From a virus: DNA of 26,931 nt. Under the pieces are notes generated by a model. It was not told the origin of the DNA, did no database searches, and worked only from the letters and a program-made list of their open reading frames with translations. The stretch lies in the IMG/VR virus record IMGVR_UViG_3300034103_000118, positions 1 to 26,931 of that record; one strand, written 5' to 3'. A program made the translations under genes and the position numbers. Positions 1-6,672 of this stretch are shown here, in pieces (position 1 is the first letter of the stretch; the number at the start of each line of letters is the position of its first letter).

Positions 1-270
1 ACCAAGCCCGCCCGCAAGGCCAAGTACACGCCTGACTTCCGTCTACCGAACGGGATCTACATCGAGACCAAGGGACGCTTCGTCACTGAGGATCGGCAAA
101 AGCATCTGCTTGTCCGTGACCAGCGGCCCGATCTCGACATCCGGTTCGTCTTCTCCAACCCCAACACGAGGATCAGCAAGGGCAGTCCGACCACCTACGC
201 AATGTGGTGTGATCGTCACGGCTTCCGTTATGCTGCGCAGCTGATCCCAATGTCATGGATCAACGAATGA
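1..270 (+). CDS. Endonuclease I (Holliday junction resolvase), T7 gp3-like, 5' partial
   Basis: The reading frame is open from base 1 to a TGA at 268-270, giving the last 89 residues of a T7 gp3-type protein; the N-terminus is outside the window. This family resolves branched DNA and, in T7, helps degrade host DNA. The catalytic pattern is visible: Asp12 in YTPDF, then Glu22 and Lys24 in ETKG. The spacing matches T7 Asp55, Glu65 and Lys67. The C-terminal block with KGSPTTY and a final IPMSWINE also matches T7 gp3 closely. The frame ends in an ATGA overlap with the next gene. Identification is by recognised motif order and is secure. Confidence 0.95.
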   Translation, partial: TKPARKAKYTPDFRLPNGIYIETKGRFVTEDRQKHLLVRDQRPDLDIRFVFSNPNTRISKGSPTTYAMWCDRHGFRYAAQLIPMSWINE

Positions 271-701
271 ACCTACTGTCACGGCAAGACGCCTTGGCAC
301 AGGGTTCCTCGACTTACTTTACCGGCGCACCGTGCAAGCACGGCCACGTCGCTTCTCGCTTCACCACCACCCGACAGTGCGTGACCTGTTCCTCCGTGAA
401 GGCTGCGGCCTATCACGCGAGGACGGGTCGCGTTCGTTCGAAGGCCCGACACATCGAGCGCACCTATGGGCTCACGTCAGCCGAGTACGAAGCACTTCTC
501 CAGAAACAGAACGGTCGCTGTGCGATTTGTTGCGAAGAGGTGATCACTGCGGAAGGTAGTTTAGCGAAGGCGGCGGTGGTTGATCATTACCACAAGACCG
601 GAAAGGTACGGGGCATCCTGTGCAACCACTATAACCGGGCTCTCGGACTGTTCCGAGACAACCCAATCTTCCTTCGTTCAGCTATAGCATACTTATCATG
701 A
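267..701 (+). CDS. Endonuclease VII-like HNH nuclease with one zinc ligand replaced
   Basis: This 144-residue protein matches the recombination endonuclease VII (HNH/His-Me) family found in many phages. An N-terminal Cys/His knuckle (Cys23, His25, His27, Cys38, Cys41) is followed by the core: CAIC at 85-88, VDHYHKTGKVRG near 105-116, then LCNHYNRALG. Family members normally have LCxxCN here, so Tyr122 (codon TAT, 630-632) replaces the fourth zinc cysteine. Cys89, next to CAIC, might compensate. I chose the ATG at 267 because it overlaps the preceding stop as ATGA; an in-frame ATG at 255 would add four residues, and neither has a good ribosome binding site. With endonuclease I it makes two junction-type nucleases in a row. 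Activity is uncertain. Confidence 0.85.
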   Translation: MNLLSRQDALAQGSSTYFTGAPCKHGHVASRFTTTRQCVTCSSVKAAAYHARTGRVRSKARHIERTYGLTSAEYEALLQKQNGRCAICCEEVITAEGSLAKAAVVDHYHKTGKVRGILCNHYNRALGLFRDNPIFLRSAIAYLS

Positions 702-1141
702 GCAACTACGCAACGCGCCGCTCCACGCGGTTCATAGCCATCCACTGCTCTGCTACCCGCCCCTCGCAGAACGTCGGGGCCGCTGAGATCCGCCGCTGGC
801 ACTGCGCCAGGGGTTGGGTGGACATCGGCTACCACTTCATCATTCGCAGGGATGGTACCGTCGAGCGCGGTCGCCCACAGAACACGATCGGAGCCCACGT
901 CGAGGGCTTCAACAGCACGTCTGTCGGCGTCTGCTTGGTTGGTGGCGTCACTGAGCGGAACATTAACAAGGCCGAAGACAACTTCACGCCCGCCCAGTGG
1001 GCTGCGTTGAAGACCCTCGTGACTACCCTTCGAGAGTTGTACCCCAACGCCGTCGTGCAGGGCCACCGCGACTTCCCCAAGGTCACCAAGGCTTGCCCCT
1101 CGTTCGACGCCAAGGCGTGGGCGAAGGCCAACGGGTTCTAA
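698..1141 (+). CDS. N-acetylmuramoyl-L-alanine amidase (T7 lysozyme-like endolysin)
   Basis: This 147-residue amidase_2 protein aligns along its length with T7 gp3.5 (151 residues). It should cut the amide bond between N-acetylmuramic acid and L-Ala in peptidoglycan. Visible zinc ligands are His16 (IAIHCSAT), His123 (QGHRD) and Cys133; Tyr45 (GYHFIIRRDG) and Lys131 (TKACPSF) are the expected catalytic residues. There is no signal peptide or membrane segment, so release would need a holin. The gene starts in an ATGA overlap with the endonuclease VII gene and lies at the T7 position, between gp3 and gp4. In T7 this protein also inhibits the phage RNA polymerase; no such polymerase is seen in this window, so that role is unproven here. 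Confidence 0.95.
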   Translation: MSNYATRRSTRFIAIHCSATRPSQNVGAAEIRRWHCARGWVDIGYHFIIRRDGTVERGRPQNTIGAHVEGFNSTSVGVCLVGGVTERNINKAEDNFTPAQWAALKTLVTTLRELYPNAVVQGHRDFPKVTKACPSFDAKAWAKANGF

Positions 1142-1169
1142 ATACCCCTGCCCCTAGCAACTACCCAAC

Positions 1170-1198
1170 GGTCCCTACCTCCTCGTGAGGTGGGGACC
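1170..1198 (+). terminator. Strong hairpin after the amidase gene; terminator or RNA-processing site
   Basis: Bases 1170-1181 pair with 1187-1198 in a 12 bp stem with one G-U pair and a 5-base loop (CTCGT). It is the main structure in the roughly 100-base gap between the amidase and the HTH gene. No T-run follows, so it is not a classical Rho-independent terminator. It could be an attenuator, an RNase III site or an mRNA end protector. The rest of the gap holds the AGGGAA ribosome binding site for the gene at 1244 and no clear promoter. Confidence 0.55.
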
Positions 1199-1243
1199 TA
1201 TCCACCAGCGCGATCAATACGCACCCAACATCAGGGAAATTAT

Positions 1244-1735
1244 ATGACCAATCACAACATCGGTGACAGCGTCCGCGTCAACAAGGTCACCTTCTACCCC
1301 GAGAGGGCGGGCAAGGAAGGCACCATCATCGGCTTCTCCGACTACGGAAACCCCCTCGTCTCATTCCCCGGTTGGAAAGGCGGCCATGCCGGCAACGGCT
1401 ATGTCGATAACGTGGACAAGCTCCGTAAGGATTGTTGGTTCTTCCAGCTGGAACACCTCGACAACCTCTCGGCCAAGGCTCCGGCTCCCCTGCGGTCCTT
1501 CAAGAAGGGCTCACAGAACGCCATGCTGCTCAAGCACCTGATCAGCGGTCGAACGATCACCCGCATCGAGGCCGATCACATGTACCGGATCGCCTCGCTC
1601 ACCCGCCGCATCCGTGACCTCCGTGTCGCGGGCTACCCGATCACCTCGCTGGTGAAGTCGGACCCGCACGGTAGCCCCTACACCGAGTACGCGCTCCAGC
1701 AGCGTGACCGCTTCGGGAACAAGAAGGTGGCGTAA
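1244..1735 (+). CDS. HTH-domain protein with SH3/KOW-like N-terminus
   Basis: This is a 163-residue protein of unknown exact role. Residues about 6-76 look like a small SH3/KOW-type barrel: GDSVRV, then GKEGTIIGF, then a VDKL strand. Residues about 93-133 resemble the helix-turn-helix found in many phage small proteins (MLLKHLISGRTITRIEA followed by LTRRIRDLRVAGYPI). This suggests DNA or RNA binding, perhaps a transcription regulator. I chose the ATG at 1244 because AGGGAA lies 5 bases upstream; a longer in-frame start at 1190 would lie inside the hairpin. The stop overlaps the primase-helicase start (TAATG). The fold calls are by eye only. Confidence 0.75.
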   Translation: MTNHNIGDSVRVNKVTFYPERAGKEGTIIGFSDYGNPLVSFPGWKGGHAGNGYVDNVDKLRKDCWFFQLEHLDNLSAKAPAPLRSFKKGSQNAMLLKHLISGRTITRIEADHMYRIASLTRRIRDLRVAGYPITSLVKSDPHGSPYTEYALQQRDRFGNKKVA

Positions 1736-3348
1736 TGGACGAAAGCTCCTTCATCGGTAAGGAGCCATGCCCTGAGTGCGGGTCGAGGGATAACCTCGCC
1801 CGCTACTCGGACGGCCACGCATACTGTTTCGGATGTGGTCACTATGAGTATGGCGATGACGAGAACCCTACAACCAAGAGGAGTACCTACGTGGTAAGTG
1901 GCCTGATCACTGACGGCGGGATCGTAGCCCTCTCGAAGCGGGGCATCTCGGAAGAGACCGCGAAGAAGTTTGGCTACCGCGTGGCCACCTACAACGGCCA
2001 GAAGGTCCAGATCGCACCCTACTACGACGCTGAGGGCAACCTCGTGGCGCAGAAGGTGCGTTGGGCCAACAAGGACATGAAGATCTTCGGGGACTTCAAG
2101 AACGTCCTGCTCTTCGGTCAGCAGCTATGGGGTGAGGGTGGCCGCAAGGTCGTCATCACCGAAGGCGAGATCGACGCGATGACCGTGTCGCAGATGCAGG
2201 GCAACAAGTGGCCTGTCGTCTCGATCCAGAACGGTGCCCCAGGCGCGGCCAAGTCCATCAAGAAGCAGCTTGAGTGGCTCTCCTCGTTCGAGGAGGTCAT
2301 CCTGATGTTCGACATGGATGAGGCTGGCCAGAAGGCTGCTGTCGAGTGTGCCGAACTATTCGCCCCCGGCAAGGCGAAGATCGCTCACCTCCCTGAGAAG
2401 GACCCGAACGACTGTCTGACGAAGGGCAAGGGTCAGGAGATCATCAATGCCGTTTGGAACTCCAAGACCTACCGACCGGATGGTATCGTCGATGGTATGT
2501 CGCTGTGGGAAGCGGTCGTTAGTGAGGATCAGACGGCTTCCGTCACCTATCCTTGGGTCGCTCTCAACGTCACAACACATGGTCTACGATGTGGTGAGTT
2601 GGTCACCCTCACTGCCGGATCTGGAATTGGCAAGAGCGCCGTGGTCCGTGAGATCGCCCACCACCTGATCAAGATGGGCGAGCGGATCGGTATGATCATG
2701 CTCGAAGAGAGTACGAAGCGTACCGCTCTGGGCCTGATGGTCATCGAGTTGAACCGTCCTATCCACCTCAGCAAGGAAGGCGTCAGTGAGCAGCAACTCC
2801 GAGAAGCCTTCGATGCCACCCTCGGAAGCGGGCGTGTCTTCCTCTACGACCACTTCGGATCGACGGAGGTGGAGAACCTACTGTCCCGAGTCCGGTATAT
2901 GGCTCGCGCCCTCGACTGCCGGTGGGTGGTTCTTGACCATCTCTCCATCGTCGTATCGGGCCTTGATGATGGCGGCGACGAGCGCAAGCTCATCGACCGC
3001 ACGATGACCATGCTCAGAACCTTGGTCCAAGAGACCGGCATCGGCCTCATCCTCGTCTCCCACCTCAAGCGCCCCGACAAGAAGGGCCACGAGGAGGGCG
3101 CTCAGACCTCCCTGTCCCAACTTCGTGGCTCCCATGCCATCGCTCAGTTGTCGGACATGGTCCTCGGTCTGGAGCGCAACCAGCAAGGCGACAACCCCAA
3201 CGTCACGACAGTCCGCGTCCTCAAGAACCGGTTCTCCGGTGAGACGGGCGTGGCCTGCCATCTGGCATACGACAAGCACACCGGTCGGCTGGCCGAGTGC
3301 GAACCGGACTTCAAGGACGAGACCCAAGATGTGGATGGAGAGTTCTGA
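1735..3348 (+). CDS. DNA primase-helicase, T7 gp4-like
   Basis: This 537-residue bifunctional replication protein (T7 gp4 is 566) primes lagging-strand synthesis and unwinds the fork as a hexamer. The zinc-binding domain has Cys12, Cys15, Cys31 and Cys34. The TOPRIM primase core shows VVITEGEIDA (139-148) and ILMFDMDEAG (189-198). The RecA-like helicase core has Walker A AGSGIGKS (294-301), Walker B-like RWVVLDHLS (396-404), and a later VSHLKRP segment. It starts in a TAATG overlap behind an AAGAAGGTGG ribosome binding site. A candidate internal GTG start at 1891 would yield a 485-residue form without the zinc domain, like T7 gp4B. The next small gene begins at its stop codon. Confidence 0.97.
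   Translation: MDESSFIGKEPCPECGSRDNLARYSDGHAYCFGCGHYEYGDDENPTTKRSTYVVSGLITDGGIVALSKRGISEETAKKFGYRVATYNGQKVQIAPYYDAEGNLVAQKVRWANKDMKIFGDFKNVLLFGQQLWGEGGRKVVITEGEIDAMTVSQMQGNKWPVVSIQNGAPGAAKSIKKQLEWLSSFEEVILMFDMDEAGQKAAVECAELFAPGKAKIAHLPEKDPNDCLTKGKGQEIINAVWNSKTYRPDGIVDGMSLWEAVVSEDQTASVTYPWVALNVTTHGLRCGELVTLTAGSGIGKSAVVREIAHHLIKMGERIGMIMLEESTKRTALGLMVIELNRPIHLSKEGVSEQQLREAFDATLGSGRVFLYDHFGSTEVENLLSRVRYMARALDCRWVVLDHLSIVVSGLDDGGDERKLIDRTMTMLRTLVQETGIGLILVSHLKRPDKKGHEEGAQTSLSQLRGSHAIAQLSDMVLGLERNQQGDNPNVTTVRVLKNRFSGETGVACHLAYDKHTGRLAECEPDFKDETQDVDGEF
1876..1893 (+). promoter_or_regulatory. Candidate internal ribosome binding site and GTG start for a helicase-only form
   Basis: AAGAGGAG at 1876-1883 is followed after 7 bases by an in-frame GTG at 1891-1893 (codon 53). 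That position is just after the zinc-binding domain (last Cys34) and before the TOPRIM domain. T7 makes gp4A and gp4B from the same gene by an internal start at codon 64, so a similar two-product arrangement is plausible. The ribosome binding site and codon are seen; use of the start is inferred. Confidence 0.55.
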
Positions 3349-3590
3349 TGCGTGACCTCGAACGACTTGAGCGCGATGCCAATCGTGCCATCGGTGACTT
3401 GCTCAACCACCTCGCTGCCCTCAAGGCCCCGGCTCTGGAGCGCGGCGAGATCAAGGGCGTCATCAAGATGATGGAAGACGTGACGGCGCTGTCTCGTGTG
3501 GTCCTTCAGGCCATCGAGGCTGCCGAGATTGCAGAGCGCGAAGTCGAACGGGTTCGCGAGAAGCTGGCTGAGACCATGGAGGAAATCTGA
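3348..3590 (+). CDS. Small charged coiled-coil protein between helicase and polymerase
   Basis: This 80-residue protein has no function I recognise. It is almost entirely helical and rich in Glu, Arg, Lys, Leu and Ala, with heptad-like spacing at both ends (MRDLERLERDANRAIGDLL and ERVREKLAETMEEI). It has no cysteines, signal peptide or membrane segment. ATG 3348 overlaps the helicase stop (TGATG), with GGAGA just upstream; an upstream in-frame extension to 3297 would run into the helicase gene and is less likely. It ends in another TGATG overlap with DNA polymerase. The tight coupling suggests a replication accessory role, which is an inference only. Confidence 0.8.
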   Translation: MRDLERLERDANRAIGDLLNHLAALKAPALERGEIKGVIKMMEDVTALSRVVLQAIEAAEIAEREVERVREKLAETMEEI

Positions 3591-5362
3591 TGCGACTTGT
3601 CTTTGACCTCGAAAGCGATGGCTTCCTCGATACGATGACGAAGATCCACGTACTCGTGGTCAAGGACATCGACGCGGGTAAGAGCCACACCTTCCTCGGC
3701 AAGTACATCGAGGACGGCGTGTGGATGCTGAACGACGCTGATGAGGTGATCGGTCATAACATCATCAAGTTCGACATCCCCGCCATCCAGAAGCTGTACC
3801 CCAGCTTCAACCCGCAGAACGTCACCGACACCCTCGTCCTGTCCCGTCTCCTCTACCCGGAGATCAGGGACAAGGACGCGGTCAACTCCAAGAAGGGGAC
3901 GTTCCCCAAGAAGCTGACCGGTGCCCATACCCTTGAGGCGTGGGGCTACCGGATCGGTAACTACAAGGGCGACTTCAAGGGTCCGTGGGACATCTGCACG
4001 GACGAGATGGTTGAGTACTGCGAACAGGACGTGGAGGTCACCGATACCCTGTACAGCCGACTGATGGCAAAGCAGCCCTCGCCCATGAGCGTGTGGATCG
4101 AGCATGAGTTCGCCACGATCCTCGCGATGCAGGAGGCCCACGGCTTCGGCTTCGATCGGATCGGTGCCGCCTCCCTCTACTCCACCCTCGTCGGTCACCG
4201 CCTCGAACTGACCCAACGTCTCAAGGAAGCCTTCCCTCCACTCCCCTACGAGTGGGTGCCGAAGGCCAACAACAAGAAGTTGGGCTACGTGAAGGGCGAG
4301 CCGGTCACCTGGTACACGGAGTTCAACCCCTCGTCCCGCCAGCAGATCGCCAAGCGATTGAAGATGTTGGGATGGGAGCCGCAGGAGTTCACCCCGTCCG
4401 GTGAGGCGAAGGTGGACGAGATGGTCCTCGAAGGTTTGCCCTACCCGGAGGCCAAACTCCTCGCTGAGTACTTCCTCATCGAGAAGCGCATCGGTCAGTT
4501 GGCCGAAGGTGATCAGGCTTGGCTCCGGTTGGTCACCGACAAGGACAAGATCCACGGCGCAGTGAACCCCAATGGGGCCGTCACTGGCCGCTGCACTCAC
4601 TCGCGTCCCAACATCGCTCAGGTTCCCAAGGTAGGATCGCCGTATGGAAAGGAATGTCGTTCCCTCTTTCGCCCCAGCCCTGGCCGAGTTCTGGTGGGGG
4701 TGGATCTTTCTGGGCTTGAACTGCGCTGCCTTGCTCACTTCATGGCCAAGTGGGATGATGGGGCTTATGCCCGCGTTCTTCTCGAAGGAGACATCCACAC
4801 AGTAAACCAGCAAGCCGCTGGACTGCCTACCCGCGACAACGCCAAGACCTTCATCTACGCCTTCCTCTACGGGGCAGGCGATTGGAAGATTGGCCACATC
4901 GTGGACGAGCAGGCTCCCGATCCGGTCAAGAAGGCCACCGGGAACAAGCTCAAGAAGCGGTTTCTCGCCAAGACCCCCGCCCTCAAGAAGTTGAAGGAGG
5001 TGGTCGGTGAGCGAGCGTCCACCAAGAAGTACCTTCTCGGTCTCGATGGCCGGAAGCTCCACGTCAGGTCCGCACACTCGGCGCTGAACACCCTGCTCCA
5101 ATCGGCGGGTGCCCTCATCGCCAAGGTTGCAACCATCTACGCATACCACAACCTATTCAACGCTGGATACAAGTGGGGTAAGGATTGGACTCTCGTGGCC
5201 CATGTTCATGACGAACTGCAAGTTGAGGCCCGCCCGCAGATTGCGGAGGAGGTTGGCAAGATCATCGTCCGTTCCATGCAGGAAGCGGGCGAGTACTTCA
5301 AGTTCCGAGTTCCAATCACGGGAGAATGGAAAGTTGGTACCAACTGGGCTGAAACTCACTGA
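3590..5362 (+). CDS. DNA polymerase, family A, T7 gp5-like with 3'-5' exonuclease
   Basis: This 590-residue replicative polymerase is related to T7 gp5 (704 residues). The proofreading domain shows Exo I Asp6 and Glu8 (VFDLESDG), Exo II around IGHNIIKFD (54-62) and Exo III YCEQDVEVT (143-151). Polymerase motif A is VGVDLSGLELR (369-379), motif B is RDNAKTFIYAFLYGAG (415-430, keeping the T7 O-helix Lys and Tyr), and motif C is VAHVHDELQVE (536-546). Between about 218 and 245 only a short loop precedes FNPSSR, where T7 carries the long thioredoxin-binding insertion; that clamp appears absent. A GGAGG ribosome binding site precedes the ATG, which overlaps the upstream stop. The following small gene starts inside its last codons. 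Confidence 0.97.
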   Translation: MRLVFDLESDGFLDTMTKIHVLVVKDIDAGKSHTFLGKYIEDGVWMLNDADEVIGHNIIKFDIPAIQKLYPSFNPQNVTDTLVLSRLLYPEIRDKDAVNSKKGTFPKKLTGAHTLEAWGYRIGNYKGDFKGPWDICTDEMVEYCEQDVEVTDTLYSRLMAKQPSPMSVWIEHEFATILAMQEAHGFGFDRIGAASLYSTLVGHRLELTQRLKEAFPPLPYEWVPKANNKKLGYVKGEPVTWYTEFNPSSRQQIAKRLKMLGWEPQEFTPSGEAKVDEMVLEGLPYPEAKLLAEYFLIEKRIGQLAEGDQAWLRLVTDKDKIHGAVNPNGAVTGRCTHSRPNIAQVPKVGSPYGKECRSLFRPSPGRVLVGVDLSGLELRCLAHFMAKWDDGAYARVLLEGDIHTVNQQAAGLPTRDNAKTFIYAFLYGAGDWKIGHIVDEQAPDPVKKATGNKLKKRFLAKTPALKKLKEVVGERASTKKYLLGLDGRKLHVRSAHSALNTLLQSAGALIAKVATIYAYHNLFNAGYKWGKDWTLVAHVHDELQVEARPQIAEEVGKIIVRSMQEAGEYFKFRVPITGEWKVGTNWAETH

Positions 5363-5564
5363 GGTCCTTCGACGGGCGTGGATCGCGTCCTTCAAGACCA
5401 AGAGCGACTTCGCTCGCGAGAATGCCGACTTCGTGGCCATGGCTGCGAGTGACGGCCTGATCACCACACGGATCGCTACGGGGCTCTACGGGGCCTCGTG
5501 GTTGATCACGGCCAAGGGCATCAACCACCTCACTCACATCGACGGAGCAGACTATGAAGGCTGA
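5334..5564 (+). CDS. Small conserved-looking phage protein, winged-helix-like, non-ATG start
   Basis: This 76-residue protein overlaps the end of the polymerase gene by 29 bases in another frame. No ATG fits. TTG at 5334 has GGGAGA 8 bases upstream and is my choice; CTG at 5349 is the alternative. The body (KTKSDFARENADFVAMAAS, DGLITTRIA, then SWLITAKGINHL) follows a pattern I recognise from small uncharacterised phage proteins. The ending resembles the wing and last helix of a winged-helix fold. No catalytic motif is visible. Its stop overlaps the start of a tiny Cys-rich ORF. The function is unknown. Confidence 0.7.
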   Translation: MVPTGLKLTEVLRRAWIASFKTKSDFARENADFVAMAASDGLITTRIATGLYGASWLITAKGINHLTHIDGADYEG

Positions 5565-5622
5565 CGTATGCAATCGCTGCCACTGCGACCTCACGGAGGA
5601 GAACTGGCATCTCTCTTCTTGA
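5554..5622 (+). CDS. Putative 22-residue Cys-rich microprotein
   Basis: ATG 5554 has GGAG 6 bases upstream (5544-5547) and opens a 22-codon frame ending at TGA 5620-5622. It overlaps the preceding gene by 11 bases. The product has a CNRCHC cluster (Cys6, Cys9, Cys11, plus His10) and a later Trp-His, which could bind one metal ion. It fills most of an otherwise empty gap before ThyX. It is too short for coding statistics and may be a chance ORF or a translational coupling device. Confidence 0.4.
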   Translation: MKADVCNRCHCDLTEENWHLSS

Positions 5623-5640
5623 CAAAGCGAAGGAGTACCT

Positions 5641-6303
5641 ATGCAAGCCAGCTATGTAGACCACATGGGCACCGACATGTCCGTGGTGGATGCCGCTCGC
5701 GTCTCCTTCGCGAAGAAGGGCGAGTGGTACTGGGACCCCATCCAAGAGGTGTGGTTCATGACCGAGACGGATCGCAAGCTGATCCGCTACCTCGCCCGGT
5801 ACAACCACTGGACCCCGTTCGCCCACACCGCGATCACCTTGCGGATGCAGGCCCCGGTGCCGATCAGAACCCAGTGCTTCAAGCACAAGTATGGCTTCGT
5901 CGAGAACGAGGAGAGCCGCCGCTACATCAGCACCACACCCGAACTGTTTATCCCCTACGTGTTCCGCAGCAAGGCCGACAGCGTCAAGCAGGGCTCCGGT
6001 GGGAAACACTACAACAGTTTCGGGTGGCTGTTCGACTACGAGGTCACATGCCGTCAGGCCATCAGCCTCTACGAGCGGATGATCGAGGACGGCATCTGCC
6101 CTGAGCAGGCCCGCTTCGTCCTCCCGCAGGGCGTCGAGGTTAACTGGGTATGGACCGGCAGCCTCGCCGCCTACGCCCGCTTCTACAACCAGCGTACCGA
6201 TCCCCATGCCCAACTTGAGGTTCAACAGTTGGCCTGTGAAGTCGGTGCGATTGTTGAACCCCTGTTCCCCCTCTCATGGAAGGCCCTGACCAATGGACTA
6301 TGA
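5641..6303 (+). CDS. thyX: Flavin-dependent thymidylate synthase (ThyX)
   Basis: This 220-residue ThyX methylates dUMP to dTMP using FAD, NADPH and methylene-tetrahydrofolate. Landmarks are NHWTPFAH (55-62), the signature region FKHKYGFVENEESRRY (80-95), EQARFVLP (155-162) and DPHAQLEVQQ (187-196). The usual RHRx7S signature is here KHKx8S, a divergent form I associate with phage ThyX proteins. Phage ThyX lets the virus make dTMP without host ThyA and without generating dihydrofolate. AAGGAG 6 bases before ATG 5641 supports the start. The gene opens the nucleotide-metabolism block, and its stop overlaps the next gene by 11 bases. Confidence 0.95.
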   Translation: MQASYVDHMGTDMSVVDAARVSFAKKGEWYWDPIQEVWFMTETDRKLIRYLARYNHWTPFAHTAITLRMQAPVPIRTQCFKHKYGFVENEESRRYISTTPELFIPYVFRSKADSVKQGSGGKHYNSFGWLFDYEVTCRQAISLYERMIEDGICPEQARFVLPQGVEVNWVWTGSLAAYARFYNQRTDPHAQLEVQQLACEVGAIVEPLFPLSWKALTNGL

Positions 6304-6514
6304 AGACTTCGATCCGACCAACGTTGGACCCACTGGTGACCCGATCATCGACCGTGGTGACGTGCTAATCCGCCTGGCCTTCGCTGCCGAACAGGTGAAG
6401 CGGAAGGAACACAAGGCGCTTATTCAGGCGTACATGGTCAAGGTGTTTGAGAGCATCCGCCTGTCCAAGCCGAAGGCCGAACTCCGCTCCATCGACGGAG
6501 GTAAGTTTCAGTGA
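6293..6514 (+). CDS. Small hypothetical protein
   Basis: This 73-residue protein is not recognised. It has an acidic N-terminus (MDYEDFDP) and a helical middle and end rich in Lys and Ala (LIRLAFAAEQVKRKEHKAL). It has no cysteines, signal peptide or membrane segment. ATG 6293 overlaps the ThyX end by 11 bases, with GGAAGG upstream, and its stop forms a GTGA overlap with the lipoprotein gene. The coupled position within the nucleotide block is the only clue to its role. Confidence 0.75.
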   Translation: MDYEDFDPTNVGPTGDPIIDRGDVLIRLAFAAEQVKRKEHKALIQAYMVKVFESIRLSKPKAELRSIDGGKFQ

Positions 6515-6672
6515 AACTATCCATCCTCGTGATAGTCGCACTCCTGATGACGGGCTGCGGCCTGAACGGGGGTGGACTGATTTCCAACAAGGCCATCGAC
6601 GACCACAACATCCAGTTCTGTCAGGACAAGTATGGACACTGGGAGGTGTGCAAGCATGACGTTCGCATTTGA
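6511..6672 (+). CDS. Small putative lipoprotein, GTG start
   Basis: This 53-residue protein begins with GTG 6511, overlapping the previous stop as GTGA. A strong GGAGGT (6497-6502) lies 8 bases upstream. The N-terminus is a short lipoprotein signal: MKLSILVIVALLMTGC, with Cys16 as the lipidation site. The Met at -3 is slightly off consensus. The mature part is about 38 residues with Cys37 and Cys47, which could form a disulphide in the periplasm. It overlaps the glutaredoxin gene by 17 bases. Small phage lipoproteins in an early block are sometimes superinfection-exclusion proteins, which is speculation here. It does not resemble an o-spanin, and a spanin pair is found elsewhere. Confidence 0.75.
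   Translation: MKLSILVIVALLMTGCGLNGGGLISNKAIDDHNIQFCQDKYGHWEVCKHDVRI

Noticed and set aside
1142-1243. tRNA or other structured RNA gene in the gap
   Set aside because: Only one simple hairpin is present, with no cloverleaf arms. I found no tRNA elsewhere in the window.
3506-5149. 547-codon open frame on the minus strand opposite DNA polymerase
   Set aside because: The + strand frame is a clear polymerase. High GC at third positions removes stops from this antisense frame; the product shows no motif.
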